A stretch of DNA of 64,000 bases from Candidatus Zixiibacteriota bacterium (GTDB taxonomy: Bacteria; Zixibacteria; MSB-5A5; GN15; FEB-12), in NCBI GenBank assembly GCA_024278935.1, contig JAJRSF010000011.1, positions 1 through 64,000 of the forward strand, in the 5' to 3' direction. A model generated the notes under the pieces. The model saw only the letters and a program-made list of their open reading frames with translations, searched no databases and was not told the origin of the DNA. Positions 29,088-41,147 of the stretch are shown here, piece after piece. The translations under genes were made by a program, and so were the position numbers. Positions within the stretch are counted from its first letter, which is position 1; each line of letters begins with the position of its first letter.

Positions 29088-30329
29088 TTAACCTTCAAAC
29101 TTACTTGCGATTAATGACACATTATGTCCGCCAAACCCAAACGAGTTTGAAAGGATATTATCAACTTTTACTTTTCTGGCACCTTCCGGTACATAATCAA
29201 GATCACATTCAGGATCCGGATTATCTAAATTAATAGTCGGATGTACCATCTGTGTTTCGATTGATTTCACACAGGCAATAAATTCTAAAGCACCTGCAGC
29301 ACCCAATAGATGACCTATCATAGATTTTGTAGAGTTGATAGGAACCTTATAGGCATGTTCGCCAAGAACTGCTTTGAGAGCTTTTGTTTCGGCAATATCA
29401 CCAAGTCCTGTAGAAGTACCATGGGTATTTACATAATCAATCTGTTCAGGTTTTAAATTCGCCCGCATCAAAGCAAGTTCAATTGCTTTTTTAGCTCCAC
29501 GTCCTTCAGGATGTGGTGCTGTCATATGATGGGCATCGCCTGTCATACCGCTTCCGGTAAACTCGGCATAGATTTTCGCACCACGTGCCTGTGCATGCTC
29601 AAGAGATTCCATCACCATCATACCTGCCCCTTCGCCCATCACAAAACCATCACGATCTTTATCGAAAGGTCTCGATGCGGCAGTCGGTTCATCATTACGA
29701 GTTGACAAAGCTCTTGAACTACAAAATCCGGCTAATGAGCTAGGTACTAATGTTGCTTCCGCACCACCTGTCACCATAACATCTGCTTCACCACGAGCAA
29801 TTATATGGTAAGCATCTGTAATAGCGTGCGAAGAAGACGCACAAGCAGATACAGTCGCATAGTTCGGACCCTGGAATCCAAAACGAATTGAAACTAATCC
29901 CGGACACATGTCGATAATCATCATTGGAATAAAAAATGGTGATACTTTTCGCGGACCACCTTTCAGCATTTTTTTATGCTGATCTTCGAAGGTTGAAATA
30001 CCTCCGATCCCCGAACCAATAACAACACCGCATCTTTCTAAGTCAATAGATTCAAGATCAAGTTTTGAGTCTTTGACTGCTTGATCAGATGCTGCGATAG
30101 CATACTGTTCAGAAAGATCCATACGCCGAGATGCTTTTTTCTCAATATATTCAGTGACATCAAAATCTTTAACTTCGGCAGCAATTTTTGCTGTAAAATC
30201 AGTAGTGTCGAACCGTGTAATCGGACCTACACTAGATTTACCTGAAGTTAAAGAATCCCAATATGCATCGACAGAATTCCCAACAGGGGATATAACGCCC
30301 AACCCAGTAATAACTACTCTTTTATTCAT
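29088..30329 (-). CDS. fabF: Beta-ketoacyl-ACP synthase II
   Basis: MNKRVVITGLGVISPVGN; ATVSACASSSHAI; NTHGTSTGLGDIAE; SNSFGFGGHN. Confidence 0.97.
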   Translation of the reverse strand: MNKRVVITGLGVISPVGNSVDAYWDSLTSGKSSVGPITRFDTTDFTAKIAAEVKDFDVTEYIEKKASRRMDLSEQYAIAASDQAVKDSKLDLESIDLERCGVVIGSGIGGISTFEDQHKKMLKGGPRKVSPFFIPMMIIDMCPGLVSIRFGFQGPNYATVSACASSSHAITDAYHIIARGEADVMVTGGAEATLVPSSLAGFCSSRALSTRNDEPTAASRPFDKDRDGFVMGEGAGMMVMESLEHAQARGAKIYAEFTGSGMTGDAHHMTAPHPEGRGAKKAIELALMRANLKPEQIDYVNTHGTSTGLGDIAETKALKAVLGEHAYKVPINSTKSMIGHLLGAAGALEFIACVKSIETQMVHPTINLDNPDPECDLDYVPEGARKVKVDNILSNSFGFGGHNVSLIASKFEG

Positions 30330-30353
30330 AAAGAAAGTTCTTCCCGTATCTGA

Positions 30354-30593
30354 TTATTCGGATTTCGCATTTCCGTTGATGTAGTTTATAGCATCACCGA
30401 CAGACGCGATTTTTTCAGCATCTTCATCAGGGATTTCAACAGAAAACTCTTCTTCTAAAGCCATTACTAATTCAACTGTATCAAGTGAATCGGCACCTAA
30501 ATCTTCAACAAATTTAGCACCTTCGGTTACTTGGGCAACTTCAACACCAAGCTGTTCGACAATAATATTTTTCACTCTTTCTTCGATAGACAT
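30354..30593 (-). CDS. acpP: Acyl carrier protein
   Basis: [35 protein letters not shown]. Confidence 0.98.
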   Translation of the reverse strand: MSIEERVKNIIVEQLGVEVAQVTEGAKFVEDLGADSLDTVELVMALEEEFSVEIPDEDAEKIASVGDAINYINGNAKSE

Positions 30594-30626
30594 TTTTAAA
30601 TCTCCTTCATTCCTTTTATTGTTATT

Positions 30627-31361
30627 TTAATTTATAGTCAATCCGCCATCAACAGTCAAGACCTGCCCGGTGATATATGATGCTTCGTCAGAACTTAAAA
30701 AAGTCACAGCCGATGCGATATCTTCGGGAGTACCTGCCCGCTTAACTAACAATTTTGACAAAAACATTTCTTTTGCCTCTTCGGGTAAATCTGCTGTCAT
30801 ATCAGTAGCGATAAATCCGGGTGCTACCGCATTGACAGTTATTCCTCTGGCACCAAGCTCTTTTGCGGTCGATCTTGTCAGACCTATTAGACCGGCTTTT
30901 GATGCGGCGTAGTTCGCCTGACCGGCATTACCGGTTAAACCAACTACGGAACTGATATTTACAATCCGTCCGTATCTTTGTTTCATCATAAGCTTGGCAG
31001 CAGATTTTGTGACAAGAAAAGCACCTTTGAGATTGATGTCAAGTACCATATCCCAATCTTTTTCATGCATTCGAATAAGAAGACCATCACGGGTAATCCC
31101 GGCATTATTGACTACAACATCAATCTGCCCGAATTCTTTGATAGTTTTCTCAAAAAGATTCTTCACATCATCGGCATTGGTCACATCTGCTTTCAGACCA
31201 ATAGCAGTTCCGCCAATTTCTCCGGCGACAGCTTCTGCTTGTTCTTGGTCAATATCAGAAATTACTAAATTTGCCCCAAGCGATGAAAATCTCTCAGCTA
31301 CAACTCGCCCTATTCCTCGGGCAGAACCTGTAACTATAACTGTCTTTTTACTAAAATCCAT
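30627..31361 (-). CDS. fabG: 3-oxoacyl-ACP reductase
   Basis: SDR motifs GSARGIGR, NNAGITRDGLLIRM, YAASKAGLIGLTRSTAKELG; fab operon context. Confidence 0.97.
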   Translation of the reverse strand: MDFSKKTVIVTGSARGIGRVVAERFSSLGANLVISDIDQEQAEAVAGEIGGTAIGLKADVTNADDVKNLFEKTIKEFGQIDVVVNNAGITRDGLLIRMHEKDWDMVLDINLKGAFLVTKSAAKLMMKQRYGRIVNISSVVGLTGNAGQANYAASKAGLIGLTRSTAKELGARGITVNAVAPGFIATDMTADLPEEAKEMFLSKLLVKRAGTPEDIASAVTFLSSDEASYITGQVLTVDGGLTIN

Positions 31362-31383
31362 TTATCTTAAACCTTCATTTCGG

Positions 31384-32304
31384 TTAAAGTTTAGAAATAT
31401 CATCAAGCGTGTCAAGGTTTATCATTTTATCCGGACGAATTTCACGTTTGGCAAGACCGCTTAAAACTTTTCCCGGACCGATTTCATATACGGTTGAAAC
31501 ATCATTTTCAACCAAATAGCTCATCGTTTGAGCCCAACGAACCGGTGCAGTTATTTGCTCAACTAATAATTTTTTAATCTCGTCACCTGACTGAGCAGGC
31601 TTAGCAGTTACATTTGCGATAATTGGTTTTGTAGGTTCAGAAATTGTAACTGATTTAAGATATTCTTCCATACCCGTTTTTGCTGATTCCATAAGTGGAG
31701 AATGAAAAGCTCCGCCAACTTCTAAAAGCATAGCACGTTTTGCTTTTTCTTCTTTGGCAAGTTCAACTGCTTTTACAACCGAAGTTTTCGAGCCGGAGAT
31801 TACAATTTGAATTTTCGAATTATAATTTGCCGGAATCACTACGCCATCGTTGTCCGTTGCTTTTGCACAAATAGCATCTACAACATCAGATGAGAGTCCC
31901 ATGACGGCTGCCATAGTTCCCGGTACTTTCTGACAGGCATCTTCCATAAGGGCTGCTCTTTTGACAACCGCTTTAATAGAATCTTCAAAGGTCATCGAAC
32001 CAACAGCAGCTAAAGCGGCGTATTCACCAAGTGAATGTCCGCAGGCAAAATCAAATGCCGGAACTCTGTCTTCTAAAATTGTCAACACAGAAAGAGCATG
32101 TACTAAAATTGCAGGCTGTGTGAAACGGGTACGCTTAAGTTCTTCAGCGGGTCCTTCAAAAGATAGCTTGGCAATATCAACACCAATTTCATCGGATGCC
32201 AGTTGATAGAGTTTTCTAACTTTATCAGAAGCATCGTATAAATCTTTACCCATGCCTACGTATTGTGAGGCTTGTCCCGGAAATAAAAATACTGTTTTAC
32301 TCAT
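31384..32304 (-). CDS. fabD: Malonyl-CoA:ACP transacylase
   Basis: FLFPGQASQYVGMGKDLY; GHSLGEYAALAAVG. Confidence 0.97.
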   Translation of the reverse strand: MSKTVFLFPGQASQYVGMGKDLYDASDKVRKLYQLASDEIGVDIAKLSFEGPAEELKRTRFTQPAILVHALSVLTILEDRVPAFDFACGHSLGEYAALAAVGSMTFEDSIKAVVKRAALMEDACQKVPGTMAAVMGLSSDVVDAICAKATDNDGVVIPANYNSKIQIVISGSKTSVVKAVELAKEEKAKRAMLLEVGGAFHSPLMESAKTGMEEYLKSVTISEPTKPIIANVTAKPAQSGDEIKKLLVEQITAPVRWAQTMSYLVENDVSTVYEIGPGKVLSGLAKREIRPDKMINLDTLDDISKL

Positions 32305-32308
32305 CTGT

Positions 32309-33295
32309 CTACCATTTCACCAGTGCCGAACCCCAAATAAGTCCGCCACCAAATGCAACCATTAATACATGGTCACCTTTTTTTATTCTACCTGCACGGT
32401 ATGCTTCATCGAGAGCGATCGGTACCGATGCTGCCGATGTGTTACCGTATTTTTCTATATTCACAAAAACTTTGTCCATGCTAATTTTTAATCTTTTTGA
32501 TATAGCACCAATAATTCTAATATTTGCCTGATGTGGAATTACTAAAGCGATGTCATCTGATGTCAGCCCTGCTTTTTCGATAACTTCAACAGCCGCATTA
32601 CACATTTGTCTTACAGCAACTTTAAAAATATCGCCACCACTCATATTTATTTTATCATCACCCTCAAAGGCATAGCCAGCATTTACAGGACTTACCGCAC
32701 CGCCATCTTTAATCCATAAGAGGTCTCTTAACTTTCCATCAGATTTTAAATATGTTCCGATGATTCCGCTTCCGTCTTCGGAAGCAGACAATACAGCAGC
32801 TCCGGCACCATCACCAAAAAGGATACAGGTGTTGCGGTCTTTATAATTTAAAACGGATGAAAGTTTTTCCGAACCGATGACCAGAGCATTTTTATATGCT
32901 CCTGTTTCAATCAATGCCGAGGCAACGGAGAGTCCGTTGATAAATCCGGTACAGGCTGAGACAACGTCAAATGCGGTCGCATTTGGTAAATCCATTTTTT
33001 CCTGAATGACACATGCCGTTGACGGCAGTTTGAAATCAGGGGTAACTGTTCCGAGGATGACCAGATCAATTTCATGACTGTGCATTCCGGCAGCTTCTAA
33101 TGCTCTTTCGCAGGCAATCACTGACATATCAGAGACAGCCATACCATCAGGAGCAACTCTTCGTTCTTTAATACCAGTTCTAGAGACGATCCATTCGTCT
33201 GAAGTATCTACAAGTTTTTCTAAATCAGCATTGGTCATTCGCTGTGTTGGAGCAAACGATCCCGTTCCGATTATCTTGGCTTTTATTTTTCCCAT
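32309..33295 (-). CDS. fabH: Beta-ketoacyl-ACP synthase III
   Basis: TSDEWIVSRTGIKERRVA; DVVSACTGFINGLSVAS; VIPHQANIRII; preferred start 33295. Confidence 0.97.
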   Translation of the reverse strand: MGKIKAKIIGTGSFAPTQRMTNADLEKLVDTSDEWIVSRTGIKERRVAPDGMAVSDMSVIACERALEAAGMHSHEIDLVILGTVTPDFKLPSTACVIQEKMDLPNATAFDVVSACTGFINGLSVASALIETGAYKNALVIGSEKLSSVLNYKDRNTCILFGDGAGAAVLSASEDGSGIIGTYLKSDGKLRDLLWIKDGGAVSPVNAGYAFEGDDKINMSGGDIFKVAVRQMCNAAVEVIEKAGLTSDDIALVIPHQANIRIIGAISKRLKISMDKVFVNIEKYGNTSAASVPIALDEAYRAGRIKKGDHVLMVAFGGGLIWGSALVKW

Positions 33296-34322
33296 TACTT
33301 TGTCCAAAATGGTTGGTGATTAATTCATCATGAATTTTTTGTTTAATTTTTTTATCGGCCATTCTAAAAGCACCTTTCACCGCATTGGTGATAGCTTTTG
33401 CACTTGAAGAACCGTGACATATAATTACAATTCCATTTACACCTAAGAGCGGCGCACCACCTCTGTCGGAATAATCAAAAGTATTCCGCATTCTTTTTAA
33501 AAATGGAAGTAGCAAAACAGCTCCCATTTTTGAAAATATATTTGTCTGAAGCTGCCGTTGCATTTTTTTCACAAGCATCGGTTTAATAGATTCAGCAAAT
33601 TTTAAAAGTATATTTACTGTGAAACCATCAGTAACAACAACATCAACAACACCTGAGAGAACATCACGTCCTTCAATATTGCCGATAAAATTTATTTTTG
33701 ATTCTTGTAATTGTTTTTGAGCAGAAAATATAAGTTCACTTCCTTTTGAACGTTCTTCGCCAATAGAAAGCAGACCTACTCTTGGAGATTCTTTTTGAAA
33801 TACAACTGACGAATAGACTGACCCCATCACCGCAAATTGTGCAAGATGAATCGGTTTACAATCGACATTGGCACCAACATCTAAAACAACAGTTGGGTTA
33901 TCATTGGAAGTTGGAAAGACAGTTGTAATCGCCGGTCTACTGACACCCTCGATACGTCCTAAGGTAATCAGCGATGTTGCCATAACAGCACCGGTATTGC
34001 CCGGAGAAATAAAGGCAACAGCTTCTTCTTCTTTAACCATCTTCAAGCCAACCGATATAGAGCTTTTTCGCATGCGAACGCCTTCGGTAGCAGAGATAGT
34101 CATAGGTACTTCATCGTCAGCATGACGCACATCAACATTATCAGGAAGGTTCTCTTCCTTTTGTAATATTTCGTTGATATCGTCTTGTCTTCCGACAAAG
34201 ATAACTTTGATAGCATTGCCAATTTGTTTGGCAGCATCAAGTCCGCCTTGAATAATTTCGGTCTTCCCAGAGTCGGCACCCATTACGTCAAGGACGATAG
34301 TATGTACATTTGCAGTTGTCAT
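33225..34322 (-). CDS. plsX: Phosphate acyltransferase PlsX
   Basis: LDVMGADSGKTEIIQGGLDA; FISPGNTGAVMATSLITLGRIEGVSRPAI; GVDVVVTDGFTVNI-type motif. Confidence 0.95.
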   Translation of the reverse strand: MTTANVHTIVLDVMGADSGKTEIIQGGLDAAKQIGNAIKVIFVGRQDDINEILQKEENLPDNVDVRHADDEVPMTISATEGVRMRKSSISVGLKMVKEEEAVAFISPGNTGAVMATSLITLGRIEGVSRPAITTVFPTSNDNPTVVLDVGANVDCKPIHLAQFAVMGSVYSSVVFQKESPRVGLLSIGEERSKGSELIFSAQKQLQESKINFIGNIEGRDVLSGVVDVVVTDGFTVNILLKFAESIKPMLVKKMQRQLQTNIFSKMGAVLLLPFLKRMRNTFDYSDRGGAPLLGVNGIVIICHGSSSAKAITNAVKGAFRMADKKIKQKIHDELITNHFGQSNGKNKSQDNRNGIVCSNTANDQC

Positions 34323-34360
34323 TTAAGGACTAGTTTCTATCCTTCAGTGCTATTGTAATG

Positions 34361-34543
34361 TTATACTTCCTTCACATCAATAATCTGACGGCCATTGTAG
34401 TAACCACAATGTGTACAGATATGATGAGGTAATTTTGGGTTGTGACAATGCTGGCAATCTGAGACATTTGGCAAAGTCATTTTCCAATTTGTGCGACGTT
34501 TTTTTCCACGGGTACTAGAATGTCTTCGTTTTGGAAGAGGCAT
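34361..34543 (-). CDS. rpmF: 50S ribosomal protein L32
   Basis: MPLPKRRHSSTRGKKRRTNWKM...CQHCHNPKLPHHICTHCGYYNGRQI. Confidence 0.96.
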   Translation of the reverse strand: MPLPKRRHSSTRGKKRRTNWKMTLPNVSDCQHCHNPKLPHHICTHCGYYNGRQIIDVKEV

Positions 34544-35085
34544 TAGGAATTTTCCTTATTTTCAGTTGTTTGCTTAGAAAGTTTTTTCAAACTTTCCCAG
34601 CGTGGATCTATATTTTCTGTTTCACATGAGCATTTTTGCTCATTCAAGTTAATACCACATTGCGAACAGAGACCGTTACAATCTTCAGAGCAAAGTAGGC
34701 TAAGCGACAGAGATAAAATTATAGATTGTCTGAGTATATCAGAAATATCAGCTTTTAAATCTCCGCCAACAAAGTAAGCGTAATCTTCGGAGTCTAAGAC
34801 ATCACCATCTTTCGCTTCATGTAATGATTCGGTACATACGATAAAATCAATTTTGTTCTGACACTCTTTATCAAAGCTACTTAAACAGCGAGAGCATTCA
34901 ACATCAACCGATGCTTTCACGTTGCCTTGACAAAAATATTCTTCACCTGATTCCTGAATACGTAGCTCTACCTCAATCGATTTTAAGCTTTTTAGCCCTT
35001 GATAATCGAGGTCAAAACTGCCAGAATCACCTTTTAAAACGATTTCTGCAGGAAACGATTCGAATTGTTGCAAGTCTAGTATCAT
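34543..35085 (-). CDS. YceD/DUF177 family protein
   Basis: VECSRCLSSF...LCSEDCNGLCSQCGINLNEQKCSCE; immediately upstream of rpmF. Confidence 0.9.
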   Translation of the reverse strand: MILDLQQFESFPAEIVLKGDSGSFDLDYQGLKSLKSIEVELRIQESGEEYFCQGNVKASVDVECSRCLSSFDKECQNKIDFIVCTESLHEAKDGDVLDSEDYAYFVGGDLKADISDILRQSIILSLSLSLLCSEDCNGLCSQCGINLNEQKCSCETENIDPRWESLKKLSKQTTENKENS

Positions 35086-35093
35086 AGCCTCAA

Positions 35094-35122
35094 ATAATAC
35101 GTAATAAAGAGAGAATTGTCAA
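35094..35122 (-). promoter_or_regulatory. Sigma70 promoter for the yceD-rpmF-plsX-fab operon
   Basis: Minus strand TTGACA (35117-35122), 17-bp spacer, TATTAT (35094-35099). Confidence 0.7.
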
Positions 35123-35302
35123 GTGGAATTAAGTAGTGGAAATGGTTGTTGAACAATACGTTACAAGATATTTGCAGCTTAATTTATGTAAATCCGCACT
35201 AACTAAAAATATCGGTCATATGCGTAAAGCAAATATTGAGAGATTTTTCAAAAATAGATAATAAAACCGTTGTTGTTTTGGGTGGTTGGAGCAAACTCAT
35301 AT

Positions 35303-35475
35303 TGAGTGGCGTACCCCTTAGATAATTATTCTAATTATTACAATTGGGTGGCGTACCCCTTGGGGTACGTTTACAATTCATTTTTTTATCATAATAACAT
35401 TAAACTGACATCACTTGTCAGTCATTGCTAATATATTAGAATAGAGACCGACCCCAAGGGGTCGGCTACACAGAT
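35303..35475. repeat. Intergenic cluster of related short repeats and palindromes
   Basis: Direct repeat GTGGCGTACCCCTT (twice), GTACCCCttGGGGTAC hairpin, and CCGACCCCaaGGGGTCGG hairpin. Confidence 0.55.
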
Positions 35476-35509
35476 GTGGCTTCGTGAACCCGACCTACGA
35501 TTTGCACAA

Positions 35510-35538
35510 AAAAAATCCCCGAGACATCGGGGATTTTA
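35510..35538 (-). terminator. Rho-independent terminator downstream of the atp operon
   Basis: Minus strand aaaaTCCCCGAtgtcTCGGGGAtttttttt. Confidence 0.85.
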
Positions 35539-35553
35539 ATTTATATAAGTAGA

Positions 35554-35579
35554 ACATACTTCGACAAGCTCAGTATGAC
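35554..35579. repeat. Short intergenic element with CATACT...AGTATG ends (related to 23712-23757)
   Basis: acatacttcgacaagctcagtatgac; reverse complement gtcatactgagcttgtcgaagtatgt. Confidence 0.5.
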
Positions 35580-35608
35580 CTATTGCTAAATAAAAGTGAC
35601 AGTTGTCA

Positions 35609-36019
35609 CTAGCTGTTTTCTTTATGAATCTTCAGACGATTCTTTGCTCGTTCGACAGCAAGGTTCTCTTCTTTGATATCAATATCTTTTTGTCCGTTAT
35701 TGTAATCAGCAATTTTAGCCTGAGCTTTTTCAAGTGCTGATTCCGCACGGGCAACATCGATATCTTTTGCGTACTCGGCAGCATCGCATAACAATGATGC
35801 GGTGTTTGCCGAGACTTCAAGAAATCCGTTTGTGACAGAAAGAATAGATACTTCTTCATTGGTATCACGAAATTCAATTCGACCTATTTTCAAAGCAGTA
35901 ATCAATGGAGCATGGTTTGACAAAACTCCAAGATACCCTTCGGTTCCAGGTACAACCAATGAAACGATATCATCATCGTAAAAGATTTTTTCAGGTGTTA
36001 CTATTGAGAGACGAAACAT
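35609..36019 (-). CDS. atpC: ATP synthase epsilon subunit
   Basis: MFRLSIVTPEKIFYDDDIVSLVVPGTEGYLGVLSNHAPLITALKIG; follows atpD. Confidence 0.96.
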   Translation of the reverse strand: MFRLSIVTPEKIFYDDDIVSLVVPGTEGYLGVLSNHAPLITALKIGRIEFRDTNEEVSILSVTNGFLEVSANTASLLCDAAEYAKDIDVARAESALEKAQAKIADYNNGQKDIDIKEENLAVERAKNRLKIHKENS

Positions 36020-36025
36020 ATCAGA

Positions 36026-37450
<1,425 letters not shown>

Positions 37451-37533
37451 TTATATAAAATCTTTTTTTTCAATCATTAAACACTCATCAACAATCAAAT
37501 TGTTTCAGAGTGACATATCCATACTATATTTAT

Positions 37534-38400
37534 TTATGTTTTCAGAGCCTCTGCTCCGGCAACAACTTCAAGTAGTTCTTTGGTAATCTGTGCTTGACGT
37601 GCTTTGTTATATTCAAGGGTCAAGACATCAACCATCTCTTCTGCATTTGTGGTTGCGTTCCCCATCGCCATCATACGACTGCCATGCTCCGAAGCAATCG
37701 CTTCGGCAACAGCCATAATCATTTTTGAGGTCGCATAGTTCGGCAGAATAGCATCATAAATTGATTCAGGGTCTGGCTCAAATATGTAATCCATATTAAA
37801 ACCGGCTTCTTCATCAACATCAGGTTTTCCAATAGGAAGATACCGAGGATTAACTATTTTATACTTCACAGTAGAAATAAACTGAGTATAAAAAATATCA
37901 ATCTCATCGGTTTCACCAGAAAGAAAACGGTTGGTCAACAGCTTTACCATATCATGCACTTTGTCATAGTTAATAACCCCAGCCCAATCGCTGAAATTTT
38001 CTACAACAGTCCATTGTCGAGATTTAAAATAGTCATTACATTTTTTTCCAACAGTAACAACTTCAAGCTCAAACGCTTTGTTAGCTTCAAGCCATTCGGT
38101 CGCTTTCCGCAAAACATTGGCATTGTATGAACCACAAAGTCCTCTGTCTGATGTAATGACAACTAATGTTTTCTTTGTGACATCCCGCTCTTCAAAATAC
38201 GGATGAGGGATATCCTCAGCCGAAGCAGTCGCCAAATGCGAAAGCATCAGGTCAAGTTTGTCAGAATATGGTCTCGCTTCTTCAACCAATTGTTGCGCCC
38301 GACGAAGTTTTGATGCTGCCACCATCTCCATCGCTTTGGTTATACGCGTGGTTGACTGAACCGATTTAATTCTTCTTTTGACTTCTCGTAAAGTAGCCAT
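37534..38400 (-). CDS. atpG: ATP synthase gamma subunit
   Basis: MATLREVKRRIKSVQSTTRITKAMEMVAASKLRRAQ; C-terminal EYNKARQAQITKELLEVVAGAEAL. Confidence 0.98.
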   Translation of the reverse strand: MATLREVKRRIKSVQSTTRITKAMEMVAASKLRRAQQLVEEARPYSDKLDLMLSHLATASAEDIPHPYFEERDVTKKTLVVITSDRGLCGSYNANVLRKATEWLEANKAFELEVVTVGKKCNDYFKSRQWTVVENFSDWAGVINYDKVHDMVKLLTNRFLSGETDEIDIFYTQFISTVKYKIVNPRYLPIGKPDVDEEAGFNMDYIFEPDPESIYDAILPNYATSKMIMAVAEAIASEHGSRMMAMGNATTNAEEMVDVLTLEYNKARQAQITKELLEVVAGAEALKT

Positions 38401-38449
38401 AGTTTATTTTATCTTTCAAAAAGCGTTCACAACAGTAAACGCTGTCTTT

Positions 38450-39961
38450 TTATTCTGCTTTAAACTGACTCTTAAAAGCTGCGACTGCTTTTTCAAGCTC
38501 AGCTTTTGTTGAATCAGAAATTTGTAATTCTTTTTCCATGGTATGTTTGATATCTGGATATTTTTTATCACAGAATTCAACAAGTTCTTTAGCAAACCGT
38601 TGAATATCTTTTGTAGCAACATCATCCATATGACCTTGAGTCGCTGTCCAGATTTCGATAACTTGTTCCGCAATTGGCAAAGGCACATATTGTCCCTGCT
38701 TGAGCAGTTCAACCATTTTTTCACCACGGTTCAATTGCTTTTGAGTTGCTTCATCTAAGTCAGAACCAAACTGCGTAAAGGCAGCAAGTTCACGATACTG
38801 AGCTAAATCAAGTTTTAATGAACCAGCGATTTTTTTCATCATCTTGGTTTGTGCGTTACCACCAACACGGGATACAGATACACCCACGTTAATAGCAGGA
38901 CGAACACCTGCGAAGAAAAGTTCTGATTCTAAAAATATCTGACCATCAGTAATAGAAATTACGTTTGTTGGAATATATGCCGATACATCACCAGCCTGTG
39001 TTTCAATAATCGGAAGAGCAGTGATAGAACCACCACCAAGTTTATCGGAAAGCTTAGAAGCTCTTTCAAGTAAACGAGAGTGACAGTAGAACACATCACC
39101 AGGATATGCTTCACGACCTGGAGGTCTACGAAGCAAAAGTGATAACTGACGATAGGCAGCTGCTTGTTTTGTTAAATCATCATAGACACAAAGCACATGC
39201 TTACCTGCAAACATAAATTCTTCCGCCATCGCACAACCAGCATACGGAGCGATGTACTGCAGTGGAGCAGGGTCAGTCGCAGATGCTACAACTACGATTG
39301 TATATTCCATAGCACCAGCTTTACTCAAGATTTCTACAACTTGAGAAACAGTAGATGATTTTTGACCGATAGCAACATAGACACAGATAACATCAGTATT
39401 TTTTTGATTGATAATTGTATCAATCGCAATCGCTGTTTTACCTGTTTGTCTGTCACCAATAATAAGTTCACGCTGACCACGACCGATTGGAATCATAGAG
39501 TCAATAGCTTTGAGACCAGTTTGAAGTGGTTCAGTCACAGGTTGACGTTCGATAACCGATGCCGCCATACCTTCAATAATACGAGTCTTATCAGTAGCGA
39601 TAGGACCTTTACCGTCGATAGGTTGTCCAAGCGGGTTTACTACACGACCGATAAGAGCTTCGCCTACCGGAACCGAGGCAACTTTACCTGTTCTGCGAAC
39701 AGTGTCACCTTCTTTAATTAAAGTGTCAGAGCCAAAAATCGCGGCACCAACATTGTCTTCTTCTAAGTTCAGCACCATACCATAGACATCACCAGGGAAT
39801 TGAATCAACTCAGACATCATGACGTCTTCAAGACCCCAGATACGAGCGATACCGTCACCAACTTGTAAAACGGTACCAACCGATTCCATTTCAAGTTTGG
39901 TTTCGAATTTTTCAATCTCTTGTTTTAGTACTGATGAGACTTCTTCAGGGTTGAGACCCAT
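38450..39961 (-). CDS. atpA: ATP synthase alpha subunit
   Basis: [49 protein letters not shown]. Confidence 0.99.
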   Translation of the reverse strand: MGLNPEEVSSVLKQEIEKFETKLEMESVGTVLQVGDGIARIWGLEDVMMSELIQFPGDVYGMVLNLEEDNVGAAIFGSDTLIKEGDTVRRTGKVASVPVGEALIGRVVNPLGQPIDGKGPIATDKTRIIEGMAASVIERQPVTEPLQTGLKAIDSMIPIGRGQRELIIGDRQTGKTAIAIDTIINQKNTDVICVYVAIGQKSSTVSQVVEILSKAGAMEYTIVVVASATDPAPLQYIAPYAGCAMAEEFMFAGKHVLCVYDDLTKQAAAYRQLSLLLRRPPGREAYPGDVFYCHSRLLERASKLSDKLGGGSITALPIIETQAGDVSAYIPTNVISITDGQIFLESELFFAGVRPAINVGVSVSRVGGNAQTKMMKKIAGSLKLDLAQYRELAAFTQFGSDLDEATQKQLNRGEKMVELLKQGQYVPLPIAEQVIEIWTATQGHMDDVATKDIQRFAKELVEFCDKKYPDIKHTMEKELQISDSTKAELEKAVAAFKSQFKAE

Positions 39962-40047
39962 TATAGTTCTCCTAGCGGTGTGCCTTTATCAGGCAGTACC
40001 GTCATATTAAAAAATTTATTCTTACTATTTAATCGGTATACACAAAC

Positions 40048-40596
40048 CTAGTGTACCCGAACCTTTGCTAATTGTTCTTCTACCGCATTTAAACCATGCG
40101 AAACAGAACCGTCGATAATTTCATTGTGTAAAATTATAATCATTCCGCCAATAATAGATGGGTCGACTTTTTCTTCCAAGATAATTTCCAAATTTGTTTT
40201 CTTTTGCATCTTATCTTTTAATTTGATCCGTTCATCATCAAGTAAGGCAACAGCGGTAATAACAGAAACTCTGCCAATACCTCTTTTTGCTTCAACTAAG
40301 CGAGTGAACTCATCAATTATTTCAGGAAGAAAATTTACACGATTTTTATCAACTAACACGACTAAAAACTCAACAAAAAGCTTTTCAAGCCGAGATGAAA
40401 AAACAGTTCGAATTAACGAAAGTTTATTTTCATCGACTACTTGTGGAGCAGAAAGAAAAATAACCAGTGACTTATCTTTTGCTATCAGTTCTTGCAATGA
40501 AGAAAACTGATCATAGGCAACATCGATCATTCCTTTTTCTACAACAGATAAAAGGAGTGCGTTTGCGTATATTTTAGCAACTTCTTGAGATAACAC
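40048..40596 (-). CDS. atpH: ATP synthase delta subunit
   Basis: KIYANALL N-terminus; VDPSIIGGMIIILHNEIIDGSVSHGLNAVEEQL. Confidence 0.93.
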   Translation of the reverse strand: MLSQEVAKIYANALLLSVVEKGMIDVAYDQFSSLQELIAKDKSLVIFLSAPQVVDENKLSLIRTVFSSRLEKLFVEFLVVLVDKNRVNFLPEIIDEFTRLVEAKRGIGRVSVITAVALLDDERIKLKDKMQKKTNLEIILEEKVDPSIIGGMIIILHNEIIDGSVSHGLNAVEEQLAKVRVH

Positions 40597-40600
40597 TTTG

Positions 40601-41083
40601 CTATACCTTTTCTACACCGTCAATAAAATTCGCGATTAGTTCACGATGTTTATTGTCGTCTAATTTTTCGTTGATAATTTTAGATGCTGCTTTGACAGTG
40701 ATAGTGACCATGTCATCTTTCAACTGTACTTTAGCTTTGGCAACATCGCGTTCTATTTCGGACTTAGCTTTATCGGCAATAACTTTGGCTTCTTTGTTGG
40801 CAGCAGTTTTAATCTCATCAGCAATAACTTTTGCCTGCGAGACAGCTTCAGTAATTTTGGCACGACGCTCATCATCAATTTGAGAGAGTTTTGCATTATA
40901 CTCAGCTGTTAATTTTTCAACTTCTGCCTGACCATCTTCAATTTTCTGGAACTCGCCTATGATTTTCTCACGGCGTTCATCCAGAAGACCTAAAATTGGT
41001 CCCCAAGCAAATTTCTTGAGAATCCATAAGGTTATCAAGAAACCAATAGTATGCGTTATATATAGTTGTACATTAAAGTCCAT
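40601..41083 (-). CDS. atpF: ATP synthase b subunit
   Basis: N-terminal TM followed by a long charged coiled coil; gene order. Confidence 0.93.
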   Translation of the reverse strand: MDFNVQLYITHTIGFLITLWILKKFAWGPILGLLDERREKIIGEFQKIEDGQAEVEKLTAEYNAKLSQIDDERRAKITEAVSQAKVIADEIKTAANKEAKVIADKAKSEIERDVAKAKVQLKDDMVTITVKAASKIINEKLDDNKHRELIANFIDGVEKV

Positions 41084-41147
41084 TACTTCATTACCTCTTC
41101 ATTAATTATCAGAGAACAGTATTGTTCACCAAGACATATAATTGTCT

